DNA of 64,000 nucleotides from Corynebacterium durum (GTDB taxonomy: Bacteria > Actinomycetota > Actinomycetes > Mycobacteriales > Mycobacteriaceae). The stretch spans positions 496,001-560,000 of the forward strand of contig NZ_CP047200.1 in NCBI RefSeq assembly GCF_030408675.1. Direction: 5' to 3'. The translations under genes were made by a program, and so were the position numbers. The notes under the pieces are model-generated. The model worked only from the letters and a program-made list of their open reading frames with translations, did no database searches and was not told where the DNA came from. Below, in pieces: positions 8,708 through 17,891 of this stretch (position 1 is its first letter; every line of letters begins with the position of its first letter).

Positions 8708-11700
8708 ATGTCCAGCCGGTGGGGGAAACCGGCGTTGAAAAAACATAAAAAGGGGGGTGTTTCCCAGTTGTCAGCACCACATGTTTCACCATCACATGCT
8801 GTTGCGTCGAGCACCATTGTGGTGCCGTTAGCGTACGCGGAACGCGAACCAGCGCCGCCGTTACCATCGGGAACCTTGACTGCGGAACCTGTTCCGGCTG
8901 CCGTGCGACCGCAGCCGGTGCCGATGGTTCGATTGTTGTTACCGCTGGTTATGGTGTTGGCGTTCGTCGGGATGATGGGGCTAATGGTGCTCAACAGCCG
9001 TAATGGTTCCGGCGGGATTGGGGCTGTGTTACGCAACGCGAACCCAGGAATGTTGGTGTTTCCGCTGATGATGCTCATGAGTGTTGCCACTATGTTCGCC
9101 CCGCAGCAGGCCGATGATCCCGATGAAACCCGCAGGATTTTCATGCGCCACATTGGTGTGTTGCGCGCGAAAGCCCTGAAAAACGGACAAGCGCAGCGCA
9201 CGCACGAGTTGCATAAACACCCTGACCCGGCGTTTATGTGGTCGCATGTGGGGTCGCGACGTATGTGGGAACGCAACGCCAACGATCCTGATGCGTTAGA
9301 AATTCGGATGGGCGTTGGTGCCACGCGCCTGTGCACCCCCATTGACGTGCAGGATTCCGGTGCGGCCGAAGACCTTGACCCGGTGTGTGCTGTCGCTCTG
9401 CGGCACACCGTCCGATCCGTAGGGACGCTGGAGAAAATGCCCATTTCCATCCAGTTACGAGCGTTCCGCTTCCTGGGGATTTCCGGGCCCCACGCTGCGA
9501 ATATGGCGCGTGCGTTGGTGCTGCAGCTCGTGTTTCATCACGGCCCTGAAAGCGTGGGCATCAAGGTTCTTGGTGGTGGTTGGGAATGGGTGAAATGGTT
9601 GCCCCACACACGCACCATCGACTACGCCGCTTACCGCATTCTGATTGTGGATTCCGTGACTACCACTGGAGTGGAATCCTTCATCGACGATCCCTACTGG
9701 ACCACCATCATTGACGTCGGTTCCCACGAACACACAGCTCTGGGGGCTCGCGCCCGCGACGAAGGGCTGTGCCTCAGCGTCGAAGGTGACGAGCTGATCG
9801 CACACACCATGAGCGGCCCAGAACCGCTGGGCAGCCCCGATCTGATCACCGAAAACCAAGCATGTGCTGTGGCCAAAGCCATGAACGCGTATCGACGTCC
9901 CGCAGACACCGACTCCGCTACCGCTTCCGGTGACTTCCTGTCTCTGCTTGGTGTGGGCAGCATTGACCAGCTCACTCCCGGCGCACTATGGCAACCTCAC
10001 ACCACGCCTGAGACGGCTCGGCAGCGTCTTCTGGTGCCACTCGGATTGGGCGATACAGGCAGGCCGTTGCTCTTGGACCTCAAAGAATCCGCACACGGCG
10101 GCGTGGGACCGCACGGCTTGTGCATCGGGGCTACTGGGTCGGGAAAATCCGAATTGCTCAAAACCCTGGTCCTTGCGCTGGCGGTCACGCACTCGCCGGA
10201 AGAACTGAACTTTGTGCTCGTCGACTTCAAAGGCGGTGCGACCTTCCTGGGGCTTGATCGGCTCCCACACACGAGCGCTATCATCACCAACCTGGCCGAA
10301 GAATCCACCCTGGTCGAGCGCATGCACGATGCCATCAGTGGTGAACTCAACCGCAGACAAGAAGTACTCCGTGCCAGCGGAAACTACGCCAATGTCCACG
10401 ACTACAACAAAGCCCGCGCAGACAACCCTGACCTTGAACCGCTCCCAGCCCTGCTCATCGTCCTCGACGAATTCTCCGAGCTTCTTGCCCAACACCCTGA
10501 CTTCGCCGACCTTTTCGTCGCCGTGGGACGCCTCGGACGCTCCCTTCATATCCACCTTCTCCTGGCCAGCCAACGGCTCGAAGAAGGACGCCTGCGTGGA
10601 TTGGATTCGCATCTGTCTTACCGCATTGGGTTGAAAACATTCTCGGCTGCGGAATCCCGCCAAGTACTCGGCGTTGTTGATGCCTACCATCTGCCAGCGC
10701 GGCCCGGTGCGGGCTACATCAAAACCGATGCTGAGGAGGTCACGCGCTTCCAAGCAAGCTACGTCTCTGGACCGTTGCCCAGCTCAGCTGCAACAGCGGT
10801 TGCGGAAACCTGTGGCATTCGTGTATTCACAGACTGGGAGAGCATTGCCCCGCCCGAGGTCATCAATTCGGATGACAATCTCGATGAAGAACACAGCGAC
10901 ACACACGAGGACACCACGACGCTGCTTGACGCCGTTGTGGACATTGCCCAAGAAGCTGGGCGGCAGCAAGGAGTTTCAGCGCACACAGTGTGGCTACCGC
11001 CGCTACCTGATACTATTCCTCTCTCTGAGGTGATAGCTGCCCGAGACGCGGCAGCGGGCTATGAGACAATGGAAACCCCGGCAACATGTGACTGGGAAGC
11101 AGCTATCGGCATCATTGATCGCCCTTACCATCAGCGCCAAGACCCTCTCGTCTTGTCCTTTACAGGAACCGGCGGGCATGCCGCGATCTGCGGTGGGCCG
11201 CAGACAGGGAAAACCACGGCACTGCGCACCATCGTTTTATCCCTAGCAGTCACCCACCCCACCAGCGCCGTTCGCTTTTACGTCCTTGACTTGGCGGGAA
11301 CCGCCCTAGCCACACTCGCGCGGATTCCACACGTTGCTGGGGTGGCGCACCGTAATGATCCAGAAAAAGTCCAGCGCATCGTTGATGAAGTCCTCGGTTT
11401 CATTGACGAACCGGACGATCGGCACACGTTCCTCATCGTTGATGGTTGGCACACCGTAGGAACCGACTTTGACCACCTGGTTGATTCCTTCAACCGCATC
11501 GCCGCAGATGGTCTTGCCGCAGGTGTGCATCTTGTGGCCAGTACTCAGCGCTGGACTGCCATGCGTCCAGCGATTCGTGACCTGATCAGCCATAGGATAG
11601 AACTGCGGCTCGGTGAAGCGATGGATTCATTGATCGACCGAAAAGCCCAGCTGAAACTTCCGCACGCGCCGGGACGGGGCTTAACCACCGATGGTGAACC

Positions 11701-12517
11701 CATGCTGATTGCGTTGTCCACGAACCAAGACATTGAGTATGTGAGGATGTCGGCGGAGCAACAAGGGCAGTCTCCCGTCCCACCGTTGCGTGTGCTGCCA
11801 CCGCAGATTCACCGTGCTGAGATTTGCACTGGCAATACTGATGTTGGAAAGGGCATTCTTATCGGGCTTGGCGGTCCTAAACTCAGCCCCCAGACCTGGG
11901 TGCCAAGCGACGCCCCGCATGTGCTGTGCCTGGGTAGCCAAGGATCCGGCAAGTCCACATTTATTGCCACCATGGCCGCTGGTATCACTGATCTAGGCCG
12001 AGATGCAGCGCGCATGGTCGTTATAGACCATAGGCGTACCCACCTGGGGGCTTTTGATGAAGCCATGATGGCTGTGTACAGCGCGACCAGTCAGGCCACG
12101 GACATGGCGGTTGCCAACATGGTGACCACCTTGACCTCGCGGCTTCCCGGGTCGGATGTGACAGCGCAGGAACTGCGTGATCGGTCCTGGTGGACGGGGC
12201 CAGACATTTATCTGCTTATTGATGATTACGATCTTGTGCAAGACGGGGCGTTCCTTCCTCTGAAGTCGCTCATCCCACATGCGCGTGACATCGGGTTCCA
12301 TGTGGTGGTGTCTAGAAAGTCCGGTGGTGCGCAGCGCGCGCTGTACGACCCATTCCTCAGCGAAATACGTGACCAATCACCTGCGGTGATGTTGCTCAAC
12401 ATTGACCGTGAAGAGGGCGTGTTGTTCGGGGTGAAGCCGGTGCAGCAACCTCCAGGCCGTGGCACATTAGTGAACCGGGGTGCTGTTGTCGGCGTGTGCC
12501 AGGTGGCGCAGCCATGA
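8708..12517 (+). CDS. eccC: Type VII secretion ATPase EccC (fused EccCa/EccCb, three FtsK-like domains)
   Basis: EccC is the FtsK/SpoIIIE-type motor that recognises and drives ESX substrates. The protein has 1269 residues with two membrane helices (about 75-140) and three nucleotide-binding domains. Their P-loops are GATGSGKSE (about residue 473), GGPQTGKTT (about 828) and GSQGSGKST (about 1075). Domain 1 has a full Walker B (LLIVLDEF). Domain 2 has VDG and domain 3 has IDD at the equivalent place, so the rear domains are less canonical, as in other EccC proteins. The start is the ATG after a -10-like hexamer. The stop overlaps the next gene (ATGA). Confidence 0.95.
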   Translation: MSSRWGKPALKKHKKGGVSQLSAPHVSPSHAVASSTIVVPLAYAEREPAPPLPSGTLTAEPVPAAVRPQPVPMVRLLLPLVMVLAFVGMMGLMVLNSRNGSGGIGAVLRNANPGMLVFPLMMLMSVATMFAPQQADDPDETRRIFMRHIGVLRAKALKNGQAQRTHELHKHPDPAFMWSHVGSRRMWERNANDPDALEIRMGVGATRLCTPIDVQDSGAAEDLDPVCAVALRHTVRSVGTLEKMPISIQLRAFRFLGISGPHAANMARALVLQLVFHHGPESVGIKVLGGGWEWVKWLPHTRTIDYAAYRILIVDSVTTTGVESFIDDPYWTTIIDVGSHEHTALGARARDEGLCLSVEGDELIAHTMSGPEPLGSPDLITENQACAVAKAMNAYRRPADTDSATASGDFLSLLGVGSIDQLTPGALWQPHTTPETARQRLLVPLGLGDTGRPLLLDLKESAHGGVGPHGLCIGATGSGKSELLKTLVLALAVTHSPEELNFVLVDFKGGATFLGLDRLPHTSAIITNLAEESTLVERMHDAISGELNRRQEVLRASGNYANVHDYNKARADNPDLEPLPALLIVLDEFSELLAQHPDFADLFVAVGRLGRSLHIHLLLASQRLEEGRLRGLDSHLSYRIGLKTFSAAESRQVLGVVDAYHLPARPGAGYIKTDAEEVTRFQASYVSGPLPSSAATAVAETCGIRVFTDWESIAPPEVINSDDNLDEEHSDTHEDTTTLLDAVVDIAQEAGRQQGVSAHTVWLPPLPDTIPLSEVIAARDAAAGYETMETPATCDWEAAIGIIDRPYHQRQDPLVLSFTGTGGHAAICGGPQTGKTTALRTIVLSLAVTHPTSAVRFYVLDLAGTALATLARIPHVAGVAHRNDPEKVQRIVDEVLGFIDEPDDRHTFLIVDGWHTVGTDFDHLVDSFNRIAADGLAAGVHLVASTQRWTAMRPAIRDLISHRIELRLGEAMDSLIDRKAQLKLPHAPGRGLTTDGEPMLIALSTNQDIEYVRMSAEQQGQSPVPPLRVLPPQIHRAEICTGNTDVGKGILIGLGGPKLSPQTWVPSDAPHVLCLGSQGSGKSTFIATMAAGITDLGRDAARMVVIDHRRTHLGAFDEAMMAVYSATSQATDMAVANMVTTLTSRLPGSDVTAQELRDRSWWTGPDIYLLIDDYDLVQDGAFLPLKSLIPHARDIGFHVVVSRKSGGAQRALYDPFLSEIRDQSPAVMLLNIDREEGVLFGVKPVQQPPGRGTLVNRGAVVGVCQVAQP

Positions 12518-13482
12518 GTAGCCTCAGCTCGGTAAAAATTACCGTTTTGGATTCTGCCACGCTTTTTGAGGGTATCGACACGATTTACCGCTATGACTTG
12601 CCTGGTACAGGCGTGGAAGAAGGCTGGGCCGTCAACGCTGTGATCGAACAGATCCGTGACATGTATGGGGCTGTGTGGCCTGATGTTGAGGTAGTCATCG
12701 ATGGTAGTGAAGCCGCCACGGATATGTTGAGCCGCACGTTGTTGAATAAAGGCGTGACGGCCTACAGCATTGAGGCGCTCACCGATCCTGTGATTCAGGA
12801 ATCAGGCAGCCAACCTAGCCATGAGGATCTTTTTCAGATCAGGCGTCCCACCGAACATACGCGGCAGTTGCCCTTCACCCGATTTCATGCTGTGCTTGCG
12901 GGTATCGGGGTAGTGATCGTCGGTGGGGTAGTGCTGCTTGTTGGTAACTCAGTGCGTACCGACGCCCCCGCACACAGCCATGCTGCAACCGTCAGTACCG
13001 CAGCACATGCCCTGGGGAACGGGGCGTCGTCACCCGCGGCAAGTACCCGCCGTAAACAGGAAGTGCCGCCGTCGCGTGTTCTGGAATACCAGAACGTGGT
13101 GTTTTCCGTGCCGCAGGGTTTTAAACTTGAACCCCGCGATGACGGTTTGTTGGTGGCCACTGGTGATGATCCAAATCTGCGTATTCTTGTGGCGGCCGAC
13201 CCCATTCATAATGTGGATCCAGCGGCGGTGCGGCGGGAAGTGGAGGAAATGGTGGAACATGACCCACAGCTCACGGCTCAAAGCGACGAGCAGATGCGCG
13301 GGCCTGAGATTGTGACACAAACCTACCGCGAAGATCCGGGGGATGGATCCAGTGTGCTGTGGGTGACGTGGGTGCAGCAGAACAACCAGGTAAGCGTGGG
13401 ATGTCATAGTAAAACGAATGCCACGATTCCACAGAAAGCTGCGTGTCGAATGGCTGTGGAAACCCTCCAGCTGAAAAATTAG
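12514..13482 (+). CDS. Type VII secretion-associated membrane protein (Rv3446c-like family)
   Basis: The 322-residue protein has a soluble N-terminal domain (about 1-115), one transmembrane helix (about 125-150: VLAGIGVVIVGGVVLLVG), a low-complexity Ser/Ala linker and an external C-terminal domain with two cysteines (VGCHSK, KAACRM). This architecture matches the actinobacterial family annotated as type VII secretion-associated (TIGR03931, Rv3446c). The ATG overlaps the eccC stop by 4 bases, so it is translationally coupled to the ATPase. The locus has no recognisable eccE. Whether this protein fills that place is speculation. Confidence 0.7.
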   Translation: MSSLSSVKITVLDSATLFEGIDTIYRYDLPGTGVEEGWAVNAVIEQIRDMYGAVWPDVEVVIDGSEAATDMLSRTLLNKGVTAYSIEALTDPVIQESGSQPSHEDLFQIRRPTEHTRQLPFTRFHAVLAGIGVVIVGGVVLLVGNSVRTDAPAHSHAATVSTAAHALGNGASSPAASTRRKQEVPPSRVLEYQNVVFSVPQGFKLEPRDDGLLVATGDDPNLRILVAADPIHNVDPAAVRREVEEMVEHDPQLTAQSDEQMRGPEIVTQTYREDPGDGSSVLWVTWVQQNNQVSVGCHSKTNATIPQKAACRMAVETLQLKN

Positions 13483-13647
13483 GAAATTTTTTTGGGGTGT
13501 AGGGAACTTTATGGGTGGTTTGCTAGTCCAAATGTGGTGAAAAGCTTTTTCGGCATTCATGACAAAGGTGGGTGCGGGATGCTTTTCGGGGGTTCGGCTG
13601 GAAAAGTTCTGGCCGGCACGTAATTTCGTTCGAGGAGGGGCGAACCC

Positions 13648-13962
13648 ATGTCTGAGACGTTTAGGACTGAAGCCGATGTCATGGTGTCCACAGCGGGCCA
13701 TGTTGATGACACAAACAATTACGTTCAATCGGAACTCAACAGGCTTCACGGGGTTGTTGATGGGCTGAAGGGTAGCTGGAGAGGCTCGGCTCAAATGTCC
13801 TTTGACAGCCTGATGCAGAACTGGAACACACAGGCCACCAAGCTGCGGGAAGCGCTGAATAGCATCGCCGAGAATATTCGCAGCAACGCGAAGTCCTTTG
13901 AAGGTATGGAGGCGCACAACGTCAGTTCCTTTAAAACCATTGGTCAGGGCCTGGCTCTCTAA
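13648..13962 (+). CDS. WXG100 family ESAT-6-like secreted protein (first of pair)
   Basis: WXG100 proteins are about 100-residue helical hairpins secreted as dimers by type VII systems. This one has 104 residues with the turn motif SWRGSAQ (W-x-G) near residue 47 between two long amphipathic helices. GAGGAGGGG lies 8 bases before the ATG. It is followed 41 bases later by a second WXG100 gene, so the two probably form an EsxB/EsxA-like heterodimer. No C-terminal YxxxD/E export motif is visible. Confidence 0.9.
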   Translation: MSETFRTEADVMVSTAGHVDDTNNYVQSELNRLHGVVDGLKGSWRGSAQMSFDSLMQNWNTQATKLREALNSIAENIRSNAKSFEGMEAHNVSSFKTIGQGLAL

Positions 13963-14003
13963 TACATCCACCAGCGACAGAACATAAAACAAGGAGACCT
14001 ATC

Positions 14004-14291
14004 ATGGATCAGATCAAGTACCAGTTTGGGGACATCGAAACAGCAGCGGCGGACATTCGGGCAACTGCGGGCAGCATGAACGCGCTGCTGGATGATTTGA
14101 AGCAGCAACTGCACCCCATGGTTTCAACGTGGGAAGGCGATTCCGCATCTGCCTACCAAACAGCCCAGGCCAAGTGGGATAGCGCAGCCGCAGAGCTGAA
14201 CACCATCCTGGAAACTATTGCTTCCACCGTGCAGGAAGGTAACGACCGTATGAGTGAAGTCAATCGCATGGCAGCCGCAAGCTGGGGCTAA
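14004..14291 (+). CDS. WXG100 family ESAT-6-like secreted protein (second of pair)
   Basis: The 95-residue protein has the helical-hairpin pattern with STWEGDSA (W-x-G) at about residue 43. AAGGAGA precedes the ATG. It lies 41 bases after the first WXG100 gene and is presumably its dimer partner and a substrate of the upstream EccBCD-MycP machine. It ends AAASWG, again without a YxxxD/E tail. Confidence 0.9.
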   Translation: MDQIKYQFGDIETAAADIRATAGSMNALLDDLKQQLHPMVSTWEGDSASAYQTAQAKWDSAAAELNTILETIASTVQEGNDRMSEVNRMAAASWG

Positions 14292-14297
14292 AAGACT

Positions 14298-14404
14298 CTG
14301 GTTTCACACCGCGACACTGCTTCCTGTGGGTTTCACCCAACACGGCAGGCTTGCTGCAGGACGTAGAAGGGCATTCGGGCTTGTCCGCTGTGGTGTGAAA
14401 CCAG
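14298..14404. repeat. Widely spaced 13-bp perfect inverted repeat downstream of the WXG100 pair
   Basis: CTGGTTTCACACC (14298-14310) is exactly complementary to GGTGTGAAACCAG (14392-14404). The arms are 81 bases apart and no open frame of note lies between. The left arm starts 7 bases after the esx stop. Possible roles are a long-range RNA stem at the operon end or the ends of a small remnant element. Confidence 0.6.
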
Positions 14405-14483
14405 GATAACCATGTATGAAGACTCTGTAGTGTGGCTCTGCATTGTGTGGCATTGCCCCGATAGTTCATTCAACGTGGCCAAC

Positions 14484-14502
14484 CAGTGCGGGGCACGCAC
14501 TG
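14484..14502. repeat. 7-bp stem hairpin in the esx-rplM gap
   Basis: CAGTGCG pairs with CGCACTG across a 5-base loop. No T-run follows on either strand. It lies in the 398-base gene-free stretch 14292-14689. Confidence 0.45.
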
Positions 14503-14518
14503 CAGAAGTATTTTGAAA

Positions 14519-14552
14519 ACAGATACACCATGCTTTAAGCTGGTGTATCTGT
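14519..14552. repeat. 12-bp perfect stem-loop upstream of rplM
   Basis: ACAGATACACCA (14519-14530) is exactly complementary to TGGTGTATCTGT (14541-14552). The 10-base loop can itself pair (GCTT with AAGC), giving an almost fully paired hairpin. No T-run follows, so it is not a standard terminator. It could be a leader structure for rplM-rpsI or a protein-binding dyad. Confidence 0.55.
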
Positions 14553-14689
14553 GTATGGGCTGTGGTCCTCCTCTGCATGCAGTTGCGGGGCCAGAGCAGC
14601 AAAGACATGCGGGTCTCCACCGGCCGCCGTATGTTTTCCCTGCATTGATCTATGGCTGGCAGTTCTAGACAGACTTACAAGGAGTCGTT

Positions 14690-15133
14690 TTGTCTACCTA
14701 TTACCCGAAAAGCGGTGAAATTACCCGCAAGTGGTACGTCATTGACGCCACTGACATGATTTTGGGTCGTCTTGCTGTGGTCGCCGCCAATCTTCTGCGC
14801 GGCAAAGGCAAGCCACAGTACACCCCCAACATTGATTGTGGTGACCACGTCATCATCATTAACGCCGATAAGGTTGCTGTTTCCGGCAATAAGCGTGAAC
14901 GTGAATTCCGTTACCGCCACTCCGGCTACCCGGGTGGTTTGAAGGCACTCACCTTGGGTCGTTCGCTGGAACTGCACCCTGAGCGTGTTGTTGAAGAAGC
15001 TATCAAGGGCATGATGCCGCACAACAAGCTGTCGCGTGCGTCGGCGAAGAAGCTGCGCGTTTTCGCCGGATCCGAGCACCCCTATGCTGCTCAGAAGCCC
15101 GAAACCTACGAGATCAAGCAGGTGGCCCAGTGA
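14690..15133 (+). CDS. rplM: 50S ribosomal protein L13
   Basis: L13 is an early-assembly large-subunit protein and an autoregulator of its operon in other bacteria. The 147-residue sequence has the hallmarks [17 protein letters not shown] and [20 protein letters not shown]. The start is a TTG preceded by AAGGAG at 14679-14684, giving the usual [10 protein letters not shown]-terminus. It overlaps rpsI by 4 bases. Confidence 0.96.
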   Translation: MSTYYPKSGEITRKWYVIDATDMILGRLAVVAANLLRGKGKPQYTPNIDCGDHVIIINADKVAVSGNKREREFRYRHSGYPGGLKALTLGRSLELHPERVVEEAIKGMMPHNKLSRASAKKLRVFAGSEHPYAAQKPETYEIKQVAQ

Positions 15134-15669
15134 CCGAACCGAACAACACCGAAAACCTCGCAGCCGACGCTGCTGATATCGCTGCCGCACAGGCTGCGAC
15201 TGAGGAATTCACCAACACCATCGCCGATGCCGTGGCTGTGGAAGTTGAAGAAGAAACCGTTGTTCCTGCTCCCGCCGAGCTGGATCAGCCGATTCAGACT
15301 GTTGGTCGCCGCAAGCGCGCCATCGTTCGTGTTCGCATGACCGCTGGTACCGGTCAGATCATCTGCAACGGTCGTTCCCTGGAAGATTACTTCCCGAACA
15401 AACTGCACCAGCAGCTGATCAAGTCTCCGCTGGTACTGATTGATCGTGAAGGCCAGTTCGACATTCATGCAAACCTCAACGGTGGTGGCCCCTCCGGCCA
15501 AGCTGGTGCTCTTCGCCTTGCTATTGCGCGTGCCCTGAATGTCTACAACCCGACTGATCGCCCGGCGCTGAAGAAGGCTGGCTTCCTGACCCGCGACGCT
15601 CGTGCTGTTGAGCGCAAGAAGGCTGGTCTGCACAAAGCACGTCGTGCACCTCAGTACTCCAAGCGTTAA
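15130..15669 (+). CDS. rpsI: 30S ribosomal protein S9
   Basis: S9 reaches the ribosomal P site with its C-terminal tail. The conserved domain starts at about residue 55 ([13 protein letters not shown]) and ends with the invariant [11 protein letters not shown]. An acidic, alanine-rich extension of about 50 residues precedes it, as in other actinobacterial S9 proteins, giving 179 residues. The GTG start overlaps the rplM stop by 4 bases. Confidence 0.96.
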   Translation: MTEPNNTENLAADAADIAAAQAATEEFTNTIADAVAVEVEEETVVPAPAELDQPIQTVGRRKRAIVRVRMTAGTGQIICNGRSLEDYFPNKLHQQLIKSPLVLIDREGQFDIHANLNGGGPSGQAGALRLAIARALNVYNPTDRPALKKAGFLTRDARAVERKKAGLHKARRAPQYSKR

Positions 15670-15685
15670 GCCTCTGGTTTTACAC

Positions 15686-15741
15686 AAACACCGTCTCTTT
15701 TTCACCTTTTCAAGGGTGCAAAAGGGCGGTGTTTTGTTTTT
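15686..15741 (+). terminator. Intrinsic terminator of rplM-rpsI
   Basis: AAACACCG (15686-15693) pairs with CGGTGTTT (15727-15734), with extra pairing inside the loop (CACC with GGTG). A T-rich run follows. It lies 16 bases after the rpsI stop. Confidence 0.85.
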
Positions 15742-15766
15742 CCTCAGCGTTTGAACGGAGAGGTTT

Positions 15767-16105
15767 ATGGCGAAAAGTGCAGGCTGGACAGTAAACCTGG
15801 CGAAAAACACTACAGCCCCAATCGCCATTGCCGCTGCACGTCACTGTTCCAAAAATGCGCAGGTAGAGAAAGAATTCTCTGTGACTGTCATCCTGCCGAA
15901 GGATAGCATCAAGAAGTCTATCTTCCAGGGGCAGAAGGTGCTAATTGGCTTGGGTAAAGCAACGAAGTCCGAGCCATCGTCAAGTAGCACGCAGCCTACT
16001 GAACCCCAAAAACCGGGCACACCTGGGGAGCCTGCGCAGAAGTCACAGCACCTAGCCGTAGCGCGGCAGGCTTTTGTGCGTGCCGTGTTTGGAGGGCGTC
16101 GTTAG
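15767..16105 (+). CDS. Small basic protein of unknown function between rpsI and glmM
   Basis: I do not recognise this 112-residue protein. It starts with an ATG 6 bases after GGAGAGG and has no signal peptide or membrane helix. The first 65 residues look like a compact domain with beta character (EFSVTVILPKDSIKKSIF, KVLIGLG). A Ser/Pro/Gln/Glu linker follows and then a basic helix ending FVRAVFGGRR. It has its own space between the rpsI terminator and the glmM promoter. The good ribosome site and clean frame argue for a real gene. Confidence 0.6.
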   Translation: MAKSAGWTVNLAKNTTAPIAIAAARHCSKNAQVEKEFSVTVILPKDSIKKSIFQGQKVLIGLGKATKSEPSSSSTQPTEPQKPGTPGEPAQKSQHLAVARQAFVRAVFGGRR

Positions 16106-16110
16106 GCAGG

Positions 16111-16116
16111 CATAAT
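16111..16116 (+). promoter_or_regulatory. -10 element for a leaderless glmM transcript
   Basis: CATAAT ends 7 bases before the glmM ATG at 16124, and no ribosome site is present between them. Confidence 0.55.
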
Positions 16117-16123
16117 AGAATCC

Positions 16124-17467
16124 ATGACTCGACTCTTTGGAACTGACGGCGTGCGTGGAATGGCGAATGAAAGGCTGACAGCGTCGTTGGCGCTCAAACT
16201 TGGGGCAGCTGCCGCGCATGTTCTGACCAGTGAAAATAGGACGTCGAAACGGCGCCCAGTGGCGATCGTGGGCCGTGACCCGCGGGTGTCGGGGGAGATG
16301 CTGGCCGCCGCACTGTCGGCAGGCATGGCGAGCCAGGGTGTCGACGTCCTGCGGGTCGGGGTTCTGCCCACCCCAGCGGTTGCATTCCTCACTGACGATT
16401 ACGGCGCGGATATGGGGGTGATGATTTCCGCAAGCCACAATCCCATGCCCGACAACGGCATCAAGTTCTTCGCCGCTGGTGGGCACAAGCTGGCCGATGA
16501 GGTGGAGGATGAAATCGAAGCGGCGATGACTCGCCTCCCGGAAAACGGCCCCATCGGCCACGGCATTGGTCGCATCATTGAGGAAGCGACGGATGCGCAG
16601 GAACGGTACCTTCAGCATTTGTCGCAGGCCATGCCCCACAATTTGCAAGGCATCAAAGTGGTGGTGGATGCGGCAAATGGTGCGGCATCTGAGGTGGCCC
16701 CTCTGGCCTACGGGACGGCCGGTGCCGAGGTCATTGCGATTCACGACAAGCCGAACGCCTACAACATCAACGATAATTGTGGATCCACCCACATCAACGT
16801 GATCCAGAAAGCAGTGCTGGACCATGGTGCTGACCTGGGACTCGCGCACGATGGTGACGCCGACCGCTGCTTGGCGGTGGATGCCGAAGGCAATATTGTC
16901 GATGGGGATCAGATCATGGCGATCCTCGCGCTTGCGATGAAAGACAATGGCGAATTGCGCAAAAACACGCTGGTGGCCACCGTCATGTCGAACCTGGGCC
17001 TTAAACTCGCCATGAATGAAGCAGGCATTAACCTGCGTACCACCAAAGTGGGGGACCGCTATGTGCTCGCTGATCTGAATGCCGGTGGCTTCAGCCTGGG
17101 TGGCGAGCAGTCCGGCCATATTGTTCTTCCTGATCACGGCACAACCGGCGATGGCACGCTGACAGGATTGGCTTTGATGTCCCGCATGGCGGAAACTGGC
17201 CTGCCACTGAAAACTCTGGCACAGGCGATGACGGTACTGCCACAGGTGCTGATTAACGTCCCGGTCTCGGATAAAGCCATTATTGAAAAACACCCGGTGG
17301 TGGTGGAAGCTATTCAGCGCGCAGAAGGAGAACTCGGGGACTCAGGTAGGGTGCTGCTCCGGGCATCGGGTACCGAAGAACTCTTCCGGGTGATGGTGGA
17401 GGCAGCCGACGCGGAAACCGCCAGGAAGGTTGCTGGCAGGCTGGCTGCCGTTGTGGCTGAGGTCTAG
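16124..17467 (+). CDS. glmM: Phosphoglucosamine mutase
   Basis: GlmM converts glucosamine-6-phosphate to glucosamine-1-phosphate for UDP-GlcNAc and peptidoglycan synthesis. The 447-residue protein starts [15 protein letters not shown]. It has the phosphoserine loop [13 protein letters not shown] (Ser about residue 104), the metal-binding DGDADRC motif near residue 243 and the sugar-binding GGEQSGH. The C-terminal phosphate-binding loop is [12 protein letters not shown]. It follows rpsI as in other corynebacteria. Confidence 0.96.
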   Translation: MTRLFGTDGVRGMANERLTASLALKLGAAAAHVLTSENRTSKRRPVAIVGRDPRVSGEMLAAALSAGMASQGVDVLRVGVLPTPAVAFLTDDYGADMGVMISASHNPMPDNGIKFFAAGGHKLADEVEDEIEAAMTRLPENGPIGHGIGRIIEEATDAQERYLQHLSQAMPHNLQGIKVVVDAANGAASEVAPLAYGTAGAEVIAIHDKPNAYNINDNCGSTHINVIQKAVLDHGADLGLAHDGDADRCLAVDAEGNIVDGDQIMAILALAMKDNGELRKNTLVATVMSNLGLKLAMNEAGINLRTTKVGDRYVLADLNAGGFSLGGEQSGHIVLPDHGTTGDGTLTGLALMSRMAETGLPLKTLAQAMTVLPQVLINVPVSDKAIIEKHPVVVEAIQRAEGELGDSGRVLLRASGTEELFRVMVEAADAETARKVAGRLAAVVAEV

Positions 17468-17523
17468 AAACCTCTAGAAACCGGAGTACAGAAAAATTAG
17501 TGGGTGGTTAGGGAACCACGTGG

Positions 17524-17564
17524 GGTTGTGCGCAGTCTAACCAGATAAAATACTGCGTACAACC
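17524..17564. promoter_or_regulatory. 13-bp inverted repeat flanking the -10 of the 17580-19914 operon
   Basis: GGTTGTGCGCAGT (17524-17536) matches the complement of ACTGCGTACAACC (17552-17564) at 12 of 13 positions. A -10-like TAAAAT (17546-17551) lies between the arms. This places a strong dyad over the promoter core and suggests an operator for a dedicated regulator. The operon ATG is 15 bases downstream. Confidence 0.55.
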
Positions 17565-17579
17565 ACGATCGGGGGAGTA

Positions 17580-17891
17580 ATGACACAACCTGATGAAGTC
17601 ACGCTGGACTTTGAGCGGGCCTTCGCAGGCATCGCGGAAACACGAAGCCAGTGTGAAGATTACCAAGACCGACATGGACAAACTGCACCGTGTTTTGCGT
17701 CATCTGCCGCTGGTCAAGGGTTTGAAGATCAAGGCCGGGCTATTGCTGACATGTATGAGCGCATACACCGGCAAACAGATGAGCAGACCCAGCAGCTTCT
17801 CCGCGTCATGGGTACGGTAGAGCAGAGCGTTCACCGTTTTGCGGTTGCGGAGGGCTTTTTCACGGACTGCCTGCGAAGGCTGAACCAGTGA
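17580..17891 (+). CDS. Small helical protein, possible EspC/WXG100-like type VII substrate partner
   Basis: The 103-residue protein has no signal peptide. It is predicted helical, with the C-terminal half AIADMYERIHRQTDEQTQQLL followed by HRFAVAEGFFTD. Size and the closing F-x-x-x-E pattern recall the EspC-like (PF10824) and WXG100 families of ESX-associated proteins, but the W-x-G turn is absent and no search could be run. It starts with an ATG after GGGGGAG, under a dyad-flanked promoter, and overlaps the next gene by 4 bases. Confidence 0.5.
   Translation: MTQPDEVTLDFERAFAGIAETRSQCEDYQDRHGQTAPCFASSAAGQGFEDQGRAIADMYERIHRQTDEQTQQLLRVMGTVEQSVHRFAVAEGFFTDCLRRLNQ

Noticed and set aside
16052..17293. 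413-codon minus-strand open frame opposite glmM
   Set aside because: It is antisense to an intact glmM, with unnatural composition and no family match.
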